Positions 1 through 8,600 of a stretch of 64,000 bases of DNA are shown here, piece after piece. A program made the position numbers and the translations under genes. Each line of letters opens with the position of its first letter. Position 1 is the first letter of the stretch. The notes below the pieces were generated by a model, which was not told the origin of the DNA, made no database searches, and saw only the letters and a list, made by a program, of their open reading frames with translations. This stretch comes from Helicobacter enhydrae (GTDB lineage Bacteria; Campylobacterota; Campylobacteria; Campylobacterales; Helicobacteraceae), in NCBI RefSeq assembly GCF_001693335.1, contig NZ_CP016503.1:1530791-1594790 (forward strand), given 5' to 3'.

Positions 1-1
1 T

Positions 2-253
2 GGGGTGCTTTTGATGGAAGATGAGAGTGGGCTAGATGAGAAGCTTTTGGCAGTTCCTGTGAGCAAGATTGATCCGCGTTATGAAAAGATTCAGAGTTTG
101 GAGGATTTACCTCAAATCACACTTGATCGTATCAAAAACTTTTTTGAGACTTACAAGGCACTAGAGCCAAACAAATGGGTAAAAGTCAAAGAATATCAAG
201 GCAAAAAAGAAGCAGAGCAGATTTTACAAAAGGCAATCGAAAATTTTAAGTGA
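2..253 (+). CDS. ppa: Inorganic pyrophosphatase, C-terminal part (partial)
   Basis: This is the carboxy-terminal 83 residues of a soluble family I inorganic pyrophosphatase; the start lies before the window. The enzyme hydrolyses cytoplasmic pyrophosphate to phosphate and so drives biosynthetic reactions forward. The visible part opens with GVLLMEDESGLDEKLLAVP, a conserved stretch whose acidic residues lie in the metal/pyrophosphate region. It continues through the family's helix YEKIQSLEDLPQ and the closing WVKVKEYQGKKEAEQIL helix, ending where bacterial pyrophosphatases of about 170 residues normally end. About 115 AT-rich bases separate it from the efflux operon downstream, so the two are probably not co-transcribed. 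Confidence 0.93.
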   Translation, partial: GVLLMEDESGLDEKLLAVPVSKIDPRYEKIQSLEDLPQITLDRIKNFFETYKALEPNKWVKVKEYQGKKEAEQILQKAIENFK

Positions 254-368
254 TTTTATATATAGTTAATAAAAGGAAGTTATCATTGTTCTTTTAATTT
301 TCAAGAAGATAATTTTTAAAGAAATTTTTAAAAAAGTTTCGAATTACAAAATTAGAGTTGGCGGAGTG

Positions 369-1697
369 ATGAATACAAAAGCGTTGATAATTCCTGTATT
401 TTTGATGTGCTGTGTGATTGATGCTGTTGGTGCAAGAGATGTGGGACCAAGGATCAATACACAGATGACTGCACCAGAGTTTGACATTCAGCAGTTGTTG
501 CCCAAAAAGCAAGATGATTCTTTGGGGCTAAAAGATTTAGTCAGTATGGCACAAAAAAACCTTCAAGTGTTAGCCAAAAATGATGGGATCGCTCAAGCTG
601 AAGCCGAGGAAATGTCGGCATATCTAGAGCTCGGACCAACTTTTGTAGCGAAATACGATTACAATTATCAGACAACGCCAAGCGTGTCTGGAGGGAACTA
701 TTATGGTGGGCATCAGGCAAATGTAACGGCAAACTATGAGATTTATAGTGGGTTTAGCACGATCAACAAAATCAGAGAGAAAAAAGCCCTATATCGTGCA
801 AGTGTGGCTCAAAAGAAAAACATAGAAGAAACTTTGCGTTTGCGTATCGTGGAGCAGTATTATGCTTATTTTACAAATTATTCGCGTTTGGTTTCTCTCA
901 CACAAAAGAAAAAATTGCTCACAAACAATGTAGCGCGCTTGGCTAAACTTTATCAGTCAGGCTTGACAACGATTGATGATCTGGAATCTCTCAAAGCCGA
1001 AGCCTCTCTGACTGATTATACGATTGCACAAACCCAGCTTGATTTGGAGCAAAACTATCTCAATTTGTCTTTGCTTGTCAATGGCAAGATTGGCAAACTC
1101 AAGCGTGATGTGCTGAAGTTTCCTAACCTCAAGACACAAAACGAGCGTGCCGATATTGTCGCACTCAAGGAACAAGCAGAGAGCATTGGATACCAAAGAA
1201 GTCAGTTGAGCTATGCTCCACGCATCAACCTCTATAATACCTTTAGCTATGTTGATGTGTTTGGCAACTCTTCTATGCCCAAGCCCAAAGACAAAATGCA
1301 AAACATCGCAGGGATTTCAGTGCAAATGGCTCTTGATACTTTTGGAATCTATAAACACAAAGAGGCGATTGGCTTGAGCCAAATGCAGGCTTTGAAAGAA
1401 TTGGCATACAAAAAAGAAGAGCAAAAGCGTGATGTCAAACTCTACAAACGCTCTTTGGAGATCGCACAAATCAAAGTGAAATCTGCAGAAGCGGGATTGA
1501 AGTCTGCATTGATCACTTTTGCAAATGTGAGCAAACGCTACGATGCACAGCTTGTCACCTATGTTGATTACCTCAATGCACTGAGTCAAAAATCCAATGC
1601 CGAAGCGACTTATATCGATAGTTTGAACAATTTTGAGCTTCAAAAGGCAAATTTTATTTTTTATAGTGGTCAAGATTTAACAGCTTATATCAATTGA
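369..1697 (+). CDS. hefA: TolC-family outer membrane efflux protein (HefA-like)
   Basis: A 442-residue TolC-type outer-membrane channel, the exit duct of a tripartite RND efflux pump. Residues 1-23 look like a signal peptide (NTKALIIPVFLMCCVIDAVGA). The rest is rich in long amphipathic helices with the duplicated TolC pattern: 'LRLRIVEQYYAYF' in the first half and a matching helical hairpin in the second, ending with 'ANFIFYSGQDL'. A GTG at 366 is in frame, but ATG 369 is preferred although the GGAG box sits close to it. It is the first gene of a compact operon: its stop overlaps the ribosome-binding site of the next gene, and the order TolC/adaptor/pump is that of H. pylori hefA-hefB-hefC. 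The family is sure; the symbol rests on gene order and pump similarity. Confidence 0.88.
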   Translation: MNTKALIIPVFLMCCVIDAVGARDVGPRINTQMTAPEFDIQQLLPKKQDDSLGLKDLVSMAQKNLQVLAKNDGIAQAEAEEMSAYLELGPTFVAKYDYNYQTTPSVSGGNYYGGHQANVTANYEIYSGFSTINKIREKKALYRASVAQKKNIEETLRLRIVEQYYAYFTNYSRLVSLTQKKKLLTNNVARLAKLYQSGLTTIDDLESLKAEASLTDYTIAQTQLDLEQNYLNLSLLVNGKIGKLKRDVLKFPNLKTQNERADIVALKEQAESIGYQRSQLSYAPRINLYNTFSYVDVFGNSSMPKPKDKMQNIAGISVQMALDTFGIYKHKEAIGLSQMQALKELAYKKEEQKRDVKLYKRSLEIAQIKVKSAEAGLKSALITFANVSKRYDAQLVTYVDYLNALSQKSNAEATYIDSLNNFELQKANFIFYSGQDLTAYIN

Positions 1698-1707
1698 GGA
1701 GAGAGTG

Positions 1708-2463
1708 ATGAAAAAATGGTTTGTTGGCATTTGTTTGTGTGCATTGACTTTGTTTGCAGAAACGACACAGGCTCCACAGGGGGAGAAGGTGTATGCGATT
1801 TTCAATATAGAAGCCTTGCAAGATTCTAATCTAATGCTTGATAGTTCAGGGATTGTGGCACAAATCCTTACAGAAGTGGGCGATGAAGTCAAGAGGGGAG
1901 ATGTCCTGCTTTTGCTCTCCAACAAAGACAAAGAGGCAAATATAAAAGTGCAGGAGGCTCAAAGCAAAGCAATCGAGCAGCAATATCTCTTTGCCAAAAA
2001 ACAATACGAGCGTTATAGTAAAACGCGTGGGGCGGTGGATAGAAATACACTAGATAAATACTATTTTGATTACAAGAATCTAGAAAGCTCACTTTTGCAA
2101 TCGCGTTTCAATGTGACATTGCAAAAAGAACTTCTCAACAAAACCATCCTCAAAGCCCCATTTGATGGCATTATCGCCTCTAGAGAAATACAATTAGGAG
2201 ATGGTGTCAGTGCCAACAATACAATCTTGTTCCGCTTGATTAGCAAAAATGTCAAAATGATTTTGGAATTTGATGTGAAGTATTATGACTTGGTCAAAGA
2301 GGGGGATACATTTGAGTTTATGTGGAGAGGTCAAACAAGGACAGCAGTCATCAGCAAAATCTATCCGACAGCCGATGAAAAAACGCGAAAAGTCAAGGCA
2401 GAGGCTTTGGTAGATGGGTTGATTGCAGGAACTTTTGGTGATGGATTTATAAGGACCAAATAA
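1708..2463 (+). CDS. hefB: RND efflux periplasmic adaptor (membrane fusion protein, HefB-like)
   Basis: A 251-residue periplasmic adaptor of the HlyD/AcrA type that bridges the inner-membrane pump and the TolC channel. Residues 1-18 form a signal peptide (MKKWFVGICLCALTLFAE). A split lipoyl-like domain follows: 'GIVAQILTEVGDEVKRGDVLLLL' begins near residue 50 and its second half 'ILKAPFDGIIASREIQLGD' near 150, with a coiled-coil hairpin between them. A short beta-barrel part completes it. It is small for the family, as HefB of H. pylori is. ATG 1708 is chosen over the in-frame GTG 1705 because AGGAGAG ends four bases before it. The stop overlaps the pump start by one base (TAATG), implying translational coupling. 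Confidence 0.88.
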   Translation: MKKWFVGICLCALTLFAETTQAPQGEKVYAIFNIEALQDSNLMLDSSGIVAQILTEVGDEVKRGDVLLLLSNKDKEANIKVQEAQSKAIEQQYLFAKKQYERYSKTRGAVDRNTLDKYYFDYKNLESSLLQSRFNVTLQKELLNKTILKAPFDGIIASREIQLGDGVSANNTILFRLISKNVKMILEFDVKYYDLVKEGDTFEFMWRGQTRTAVISKIYPTADEKTRKVKAEALVDGLIAGTFGDGFIRTK

Positions 2464-5400
2464 TGTATAAGTTTGCCATTAGTCGCCCAATCACAACTTT
2501 GATGTTTGCTTTGGGCGTTATATTTTTTGGTGTTTTGGCACTCAAAAAAATGCCTGTAGCACTTTATCCAGATATTGATTTCCCAATCGTTAGGATTATG
2601 ACAACTTATGTGGGTGCAGGTCCTGAGACGATTGAGACAAAAGTAACAGACAAAATCGAAGAAGCAGTGATGGGGATTGATGGGGTGGATAAAGTCACTT
2701 CTACTAGCACACGCAATGTGAGCGTGGTGGTCGTGAAATTCAAGCTTGAAAAACCCATCGATGAAGCCGTGAATGATGTGCGAGACAAGGTTTCCTCTGT
2801 CAAGTTTGATAGTGGTGTAGATTCTCCAACCGTGGATAAAGCCGACACAAGCGGGACACCTGTCATCACGCTTTTTGTGAGTAGCGACAAAGTTCCTGAA
2901 TCAGAGTTGATGCGATATGTCAATGACAGAGTGAAGCCACTTTTGCAAAAAATATCAGGCGTGGGTTTGGTGGATCTCAAAGGCTATCGTGAGCGAGAAA
3001 TCAAAGTATTCCCCGATATTACTTTGGTCAATAAATACGGAATCACCTATTCCTCTATCGCCAAAGCCCTCAAAGATGGCAATGTAGAAATCGATGGCGG
3101 CAAAATCATTGACAAAACCAACGAATGGTCAATCATCACTGACGCAAATTCACGCAATGTAGAGGACATTGGCAATATCCGTGTGGCTGAAGGCGTGATG
3201 CTCAAAGATATTGCAAAGATTGTAGATGGATTGTCCGAAGACACCAATTATGCGGCTTACAATGGTATCCCGGGGGTTATTGTGGATGTCCAAAAAATCG
3301 CAGGAGAAAACGACATCCAAATCGCAGATTCTGTGAAAAAGCTCATCCCTACAATCAAAGCACTTGGCAAAGATTATGAGATCAACATCGTCAATGACAC
3401 GACAGAATATATCAAAGATTCTGTGTCTGATGTGCGATTTGACTTGTTACTTGGTGCGTGTTTGGCTGTGTTGATCGTGTTTTTGTTTTTGCGTAGTGCG
3501 ACTATCACCCTTGTGTCTGCAATCAGTATCCCTGTGTCTGTGCTTGGGACTTTTGCCCTAGTGCATTTCGTGGGCTTCACGCTCAATATGATCACACTTC
3601 TAGCCATCACTTTGGCGATTGGGATCATCATCGATGATGCCATTGTCGTGATTGAAAATATCCACAAAAAGCTTGAAAAAGGGATAGGCAAACGCCAAGC
3701 AGCGTATGAGGGCGTGAATGAGATCGGGTTTGCTTTGGTGGCGATCTCTGCGATGTTGCTCTCTGTGTTTATCCCTGTGGGCAGTATGAGTGGGATCGTG
3801 GGACGCTTTTTCCAAAGCTTTGGTTTGACTATCGCTTTGGCAATTGGGCTTTCTTATATCGTCGTGATCACCGTGATTCCGATGGTGAGTGCTATCGTGG
3901 TGAGTGCAGATCATTCTAAGTTTTATCATTGGACACAGCCATTTTTTGCAAAGCTTGACCGCATTTATCTCAAAATGTTGGCGTTTGTTTTGAAGTATCG
4001 TTATTTGGTGATGGTGGCAATCGTTGGGGTGTTTGTCGGTTCTCTAGTTCTGCTCGGCAAAACAGGCGTGGAGTTTATGCTCAAAGAGGATAGAAGCAAA
4101 TTCAATATTTACATTTCTACAGATCCGGGTATTAGCCTAGAGGAGATGAAAGCAAAAGTATTGGCACTACAAGAGATAGTCAATCAAGATACAGATGTGC
4201 GTTTCTCTACTGCTGAAATCGGATTTTCCAACAACAGACTCTACAAGGCACGAATGTATGTAGATCTCAAATCCAACAAAGAGAGGAAACGCAGTCAGTT
4301 TGAGATCGCCGATGAAGTAGTGAGTCATTTGAGGAAAAGCCCTTATGCCAAAGGTATGCGTATCAACTCAAGCGAAGTGAGCAACTTCGGTGGCGGGGAT
4401 AACTCTCCTTATCAAGTGAGTGTGATGGGTGACACGCAAGAAGCGCTGCAAAAAAGTGCCGAAAAACTAGTCGCATTTTTGGCAAAAAATCCAAAAGTCA
4501 AAGGCATACACACGACTTGGACAGGAGAACAGCCAGAATACAAAATCAAAGTCAATCGTGCTTATCTCAATAAATATGGCATCACCTCTCAAGCAATCGG
4601 AAATGCTATCAGTTCAGCCTTTTCAGGTGAGGTTGCCGTCGCATATTACAAAGAAGACGGCAAAGAATATGACATCACCGTGCGTGTGCCAAATGCACAA
4701 AGAGTCTCAATCGATGATCTCAAAAAGATTCAGATCGAGAACAAAGACAAAGGATTGATGTTTTTGGATGGACTTGTAGAAATAATCCAGAGCCAATCTC
4801 CTTCAAGTATCGAGCGTTTTGATAGACAGAGAAATATCGTCGTGTATGCCAAACCCTCTCAAGACTTGAGTTTGAGTGCGATGATTGATGCGACCAAAAA
4901 ATACGAAAACGAGTGGAAAGAACCGGGGGTGAATTGGAGGACTCAAGGAGATGCTGAAAACATGCAAGAAACCGTTGAAGCCTTTAGCGTCGCGATCATT
5001 ACGGCATTTGTCTTGATTTATTTGATTTTGGCTGCATTGTATGAGAGCTTGGTGCAACCTATTATCATTATGATCACTTTGCCTTTAAGCTTTGCGGGTG
5101 CTTTTATCGCATTGTATCTTGTGGGACAGCCTTTGAGTATGTTCTCTTTTATGGGGTTGATGCTTTTGATGGGATTGGTGGGGAAAAACGCTACCTTGCT
5201 TATCGATGTGGCAAACGAGAAACGCGATGGGGGGATGCCTATCGATGAGTCTTTGATGACTGCAGGAGAGTTGCGTTTGCGTCCGATTCTGATGACAACG
5301 ATTGCTATGGTGTTTGGAATGATACCCCTAGCGATTGCGACAGGAAGTGGCTCATCGATGAAATCCCCTCTTGGTATTTCAGTCATCGGAGGGCTTTTGT

Positions 5401-5510
5401 TTTCTATGCTTCTTTCTTTGCTTGTGGTTCCTGCGTTTTATCGCATTTTGGCTCCACTTGATACTTGGCTACATCGATTCTACAAACCCAAAGACACAGA
5501 TGTATTGTGA
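2463..5510 (+). CDS. hefC: RND multidrug efflux pump, HAE-1 type (HefC-like)
   Basis: A 1015-residue inner-membrane proton-driven drug exporter of the RND superfamily, HAE-1 branch. The opening YKFAISRPITTLMFALGVIF, the porter-domain phrase 'YPDIDFPIVRIMTTYVGAGPE', the TM4 segment 'LAIGIIIDDAIVVIEN' with the paired Asp residues of the proton relay (about residues 390-400), and 'LLMGLVGKNATLLID' with the TM10 Lys (about residue 910) are all present. The order is TM1, porter loop, TM2-6, second porter loop, TM7-12. Phrases such as 'KVTDKIEEAVMGIDGVDKVTSTS' closely match what I recall of H. pylori HefC, the pump linked to intrinsic resistance to hydrophobic compounds and bile salts. No truncation is seen; it is the last gene of the operon. 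Confidence 0.93.
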   Translation: MYKFAISRPITTLMFALGVIFFGVLALKKMPVALYPDIDFPIVRIMTTYVGAGPETIETKVTDKIEEAVMGIDGVDKVTSTSTRNVSVVVVKFKLEKPIDEAVNDVRDKVSSVKFDSGVDSPTVDKADTSGTPVITLFVSSDKVPESELMRYVNDRVKPLLQKISGVGLVDLKGYREREIKVFPDITLVNKYGITYSSIAKALKDGNVEIDGGKIIDKTNEWSIITDANSRNVEDIGNIRVAEGVMLKDIAKIVDGLSEDTNYAAYNGIPGVIVDVQKIAGENDIQIADSVKKLIPTIKALGKDYEINIVNDTTEYIKDSVSDVRFDLLLGACLAVLIVFLFLRSATITLVSAISIPVSVLGTFALVHFVGFTLNMITLLAITLAIGIIIDDAIVVIENIHKKLEKGIGKRQAAYEGVNEIGFALVAISAMLLSVFIPVGSMSGIVGRFFQSFGLTIALAIGLSYIVVITVIPMVSAIVVSADHSKFYHWTQPFFAKLDRIYLKMLAFVLKYRYLVMVAIVGVFVGSLVLLGKTGVEFMLKEDRSKFNIYISTDPGISLEEMKAKVLALQEIVNQDTDVRFSTAEIGFSNNRLYKARMYVDLKSNKERKRSQFEIADEVVSHLRKSPYAKGMRINSSEVSNFGGGDNSPYQVSVMGDTQEALQKSAEKLVAFLAKNPKVKGIHTTWTGEQPEYKIKVNRAYLNKYGITSQAIGNAISSAFSGEVAVAYYKEDGKEYDITVRVPNAQRVSIDDLKKIQIENKDKGLMFLDGLVEIIQSQSPSSIERFDRQRNIVVYAKPSQDLSLSAMIDATKKYENEWKEPGVNWRTQGDAENMQETVEAFSVAIITAFVLIYLILAALYESLVQPIIIMITLPLSFAGAFIALYLVGQPLSMFSFMGLMLLMGLVGKNATLLIDVANEKRDGGMPIDESLMTAGELRLRPILMTTIAMVFGMIPLAIATGSGSSMKSPLGISVIGGLLFSMLLSLLVVPAFYRILAPLDTWLHRFYKPKDTDVL

Positions 5511-5587
5511 GTTGGGGGAGGGGGGATAATACACAGGAGCACTTCGTAAAAACAAGCAAAATCATAAGGCTTCTTGCACAATCTCTC

Positions 5588-5632
5588 ATTTTGGATATTT
5601 GGTAAATTTTTATTTAACTATTTTGGATATTT
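5588..5632 (+). promoter_or_regulatory. Direct-repeat pair upstream of the large autotransporter
   Basis: ATTTTGGATATTT occurs at 5588-5600 and again at 5620-5632, so the copies start 32 bases apart, close to three helical turns. They lie 35-80 bases before the autotransporter start in an otherwise AT-rich leader. Same-face spacing would suit a regulator binding twice, or repeated promoter-like elements. No regulator can be named from sequence alone. Confidence 0.3.
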
Positions 5633-5667
5633 TGCAAATCCTAGATTTTTATCTAAAAGGAGGCAAA

Positions 5668-8600
5668 ATGAAAACGACACAACGCAATCGTATAGACAAA
5701 AATCTTGTGCGGGGTGGAGCTTATAAACCCCTCATCGCCACTTCGTTGGCATTGGCTCTCAGTGTGAGTGTGGCAAGTGCGACAGATGCAAATTGTCCAA
5801 GTGGCAACACAAGTGCGATCTGTTACAAAACCAATGGAGCAGGCACTTTCACACAATCCACTATAACATTTGGAAAGACAGGAACAGCTTCTAGCGAATT
5901 CAATCAGCTTCAATTGAATGTTGCTTCTGTTGCTCAAACCATTAGCAACCTTACTTTTCAATTTAAACAAAGCGGAGGTAGAGGGAATCCAACCCAACCA
6001 CAAGACAACACATCCACACTTTCTGTAAGTGGAAATGATGCTCAAATCAAACTCATCAATAAGGGTGATAAGGGACTCCAATTAGGAAATGGACAAGGCA
6101 CTCTCACCATTGATTTTGGAGGATATTGGGAAGGAAGTCGCTCTCGCAAAGCCATTCTTAATTTTGAAGGCAAGACACCTGCAAATGGAGACACATCAGG
6201 AACTGCCCTCAAAGGCAACCTCAAGGTCTTAGCAGGTGGTTCATCGGGCAATGCAGTGGAGGCTACTTTCAATGGCGATATGGTGGGCAATATCAACATC
6301 TCATATCATTCTGTTGATGGCTATAATTTTTACTTTAACGATGTTGCAACCAATTTTACTTTCAAAAATGGAGCGAAACTCAAAGGAAATGTGGAGGCAA
6401 AGATAGCCAAAGGAGGGCAAAACTTCACTTTTGATAGTGGAGGCATTGAGGGGGATATCCAGTCTTATGGATTTAATGCGATAGGCAAAGACAAGGGTTC
6501 AGTCGCAAACAGAGGCGGTGACACCAATGTCAATATCACCTTCAAAGATTCAGGTGCAAGCATCAAAGCAGGAGGAAAAACTAGCAAGAGAGAGATTCTA
6601 GCTTCAGCTGGGTTTTTAAGCAATACACACAATGGTGCTTACAACAGAATCCTTTTCCGAAACGATGGGCAAATCGGAGAAAATGGAGGAGATAATAAGC
6701 GTATGAGTATCATTGCACACACAAGAGGTTGGAGACACCCTTCGGAAGCTAACAATTTCATTTTATTCCAAAAACAAGCCACTCTCTATCTTGATAAACT
6801 AGTGGTAGAACATTATGTTGCAAGTGATCGTCGCAATGTTATCAGTCTTGATTTTGAAAATGTAAATAGGACAGATAGCACCACAAACACCCTTGACATC
6901 ACAAAAATCGAAGTCAGAGGACCTCAAGGGCGTAACTACATCGGCAAGGGGCTTTTGAAGTTTAATAATGGCGGTAGTGAAGCAAAAGATTTGGTAATAA
7001 ATGTCGATGAAAACAAGCTCACGGATTCTAGCTATGCAAAAGCACATACCGCCAAAGGCAAACTCACTGCTCAAAGAATCACAACTACAGATGAAGGTGG
7101 TGGAACAAATGGAATCTTCATAGAAAATTTAGAAGTCACAGATGGAATCTTTTCAAAAGGTGGCTCTCAACGCAATATTGTCTTTGCCAATCATTTGACC
7201 ATCAAAGGAGGGGTTTATTCACAGAATGGGGGAAGCAATATCATTTCTATCGGCAGTGGAAGTAATGGAAATGGTAAGAATTCCAACAAAATCGGTGGAA
7301 GTGGAATTGCCTATGATGGTCATACAATGAAGGATATCGGTCACACACGAAATGATATGGATCACTCTCTCTACACTGCAAGGGATGGAACCAATATCCT
7401 CAATCTTGAAGATTCTGCCACCCTCGATTTTGAGAAAAGAGTGCAACACACTTGGGACGCTATAAAAACAGAATTCAATCTCAATGGGACTAGCAATACC
7501 ATTACCTTCAAAGGCACTGGCACAAATGGATCTGATGGCAATCAAATTAGCAATGTTGGATTAGAAGTCGGTGGAACAAGTGCAGCTAAACCCAAAGATG
7601 GAGTGATTTTCAATTTCAATGGCAATAATGGAACACTTGATCTTAAAAATAGCACTGGTGCTACTAGCGGAGAAGGATATATCGTCGTAGGACAAAATAC
7701 AGGGGATAAAAATGCTAGATTGATTTTTAATGTCAATCAGAATGCAACGATTCGGGGAAATATCATTACTCAAGGTGGACAAAAACTTGATCAGCCAAAC
7801 ACCACAACTTTCAATATTGCCAATGGCAAAAGTGCAGAAGTGCAAGGAAATATCAAGAATCAAAAAGCCACTCAAGCAAGTAGTAGTTATGAAGCCACAG
7901 ATTCTGCTCAAACCATTTTTAACTTCAGCACTTTAGCAGAGGATTCTGCAAGCTCTCGTGACGCAGTGGCAGGAACCACCCTCAAAATCAAAAACATTGA
8001 AAACACTTCAGGGGATATAGAATTCAACTTTAATGTGAATAATGCAAAGGTGGATAAAACAAGTGATGGAAATGATTCCAAAATCACCACCACCAACTCT
8101 GGAGCCACCACAACTTTCAATCTCAATAATGCCAATGCCACAATCACTCAAGCCATTGAAAGCACAAATGGAGGGCATACTTATCTCAATTTTAATAAAG
8201 CTGGTGAATCCATCCTCACCCTCACAGGTGGCATCACAGCAAAAGATGGTAGTAGTGGTGATGTTGGGGGCTTGACTTCCATTGTAGTGGGGGATACAGA
8301 GTCTCCAGAGCAATCTGTTAATGCAATCATCAAAGGAAATGTTACAACGCAAGGGCACGGAAGCACAACCATTACTTTCAATAGTAAAGATTCAAGCTTG
8401 ACTATCAAAAATGCAACTGATAACCAAGAAACAAACATCGTTCACACTGCAGGCACACTTGAAATCGACTTCCATAGCCAAAATGGAACTTTTAAAAACA
8501 AAGTTACAACAAATAATGCAGGAACAACAAAGATTCAAGTCACTGCAGGACAAGGAGAAAAAGGCAATAGTGGAATCTTTGAAAAAGAGATTCAAACAAC

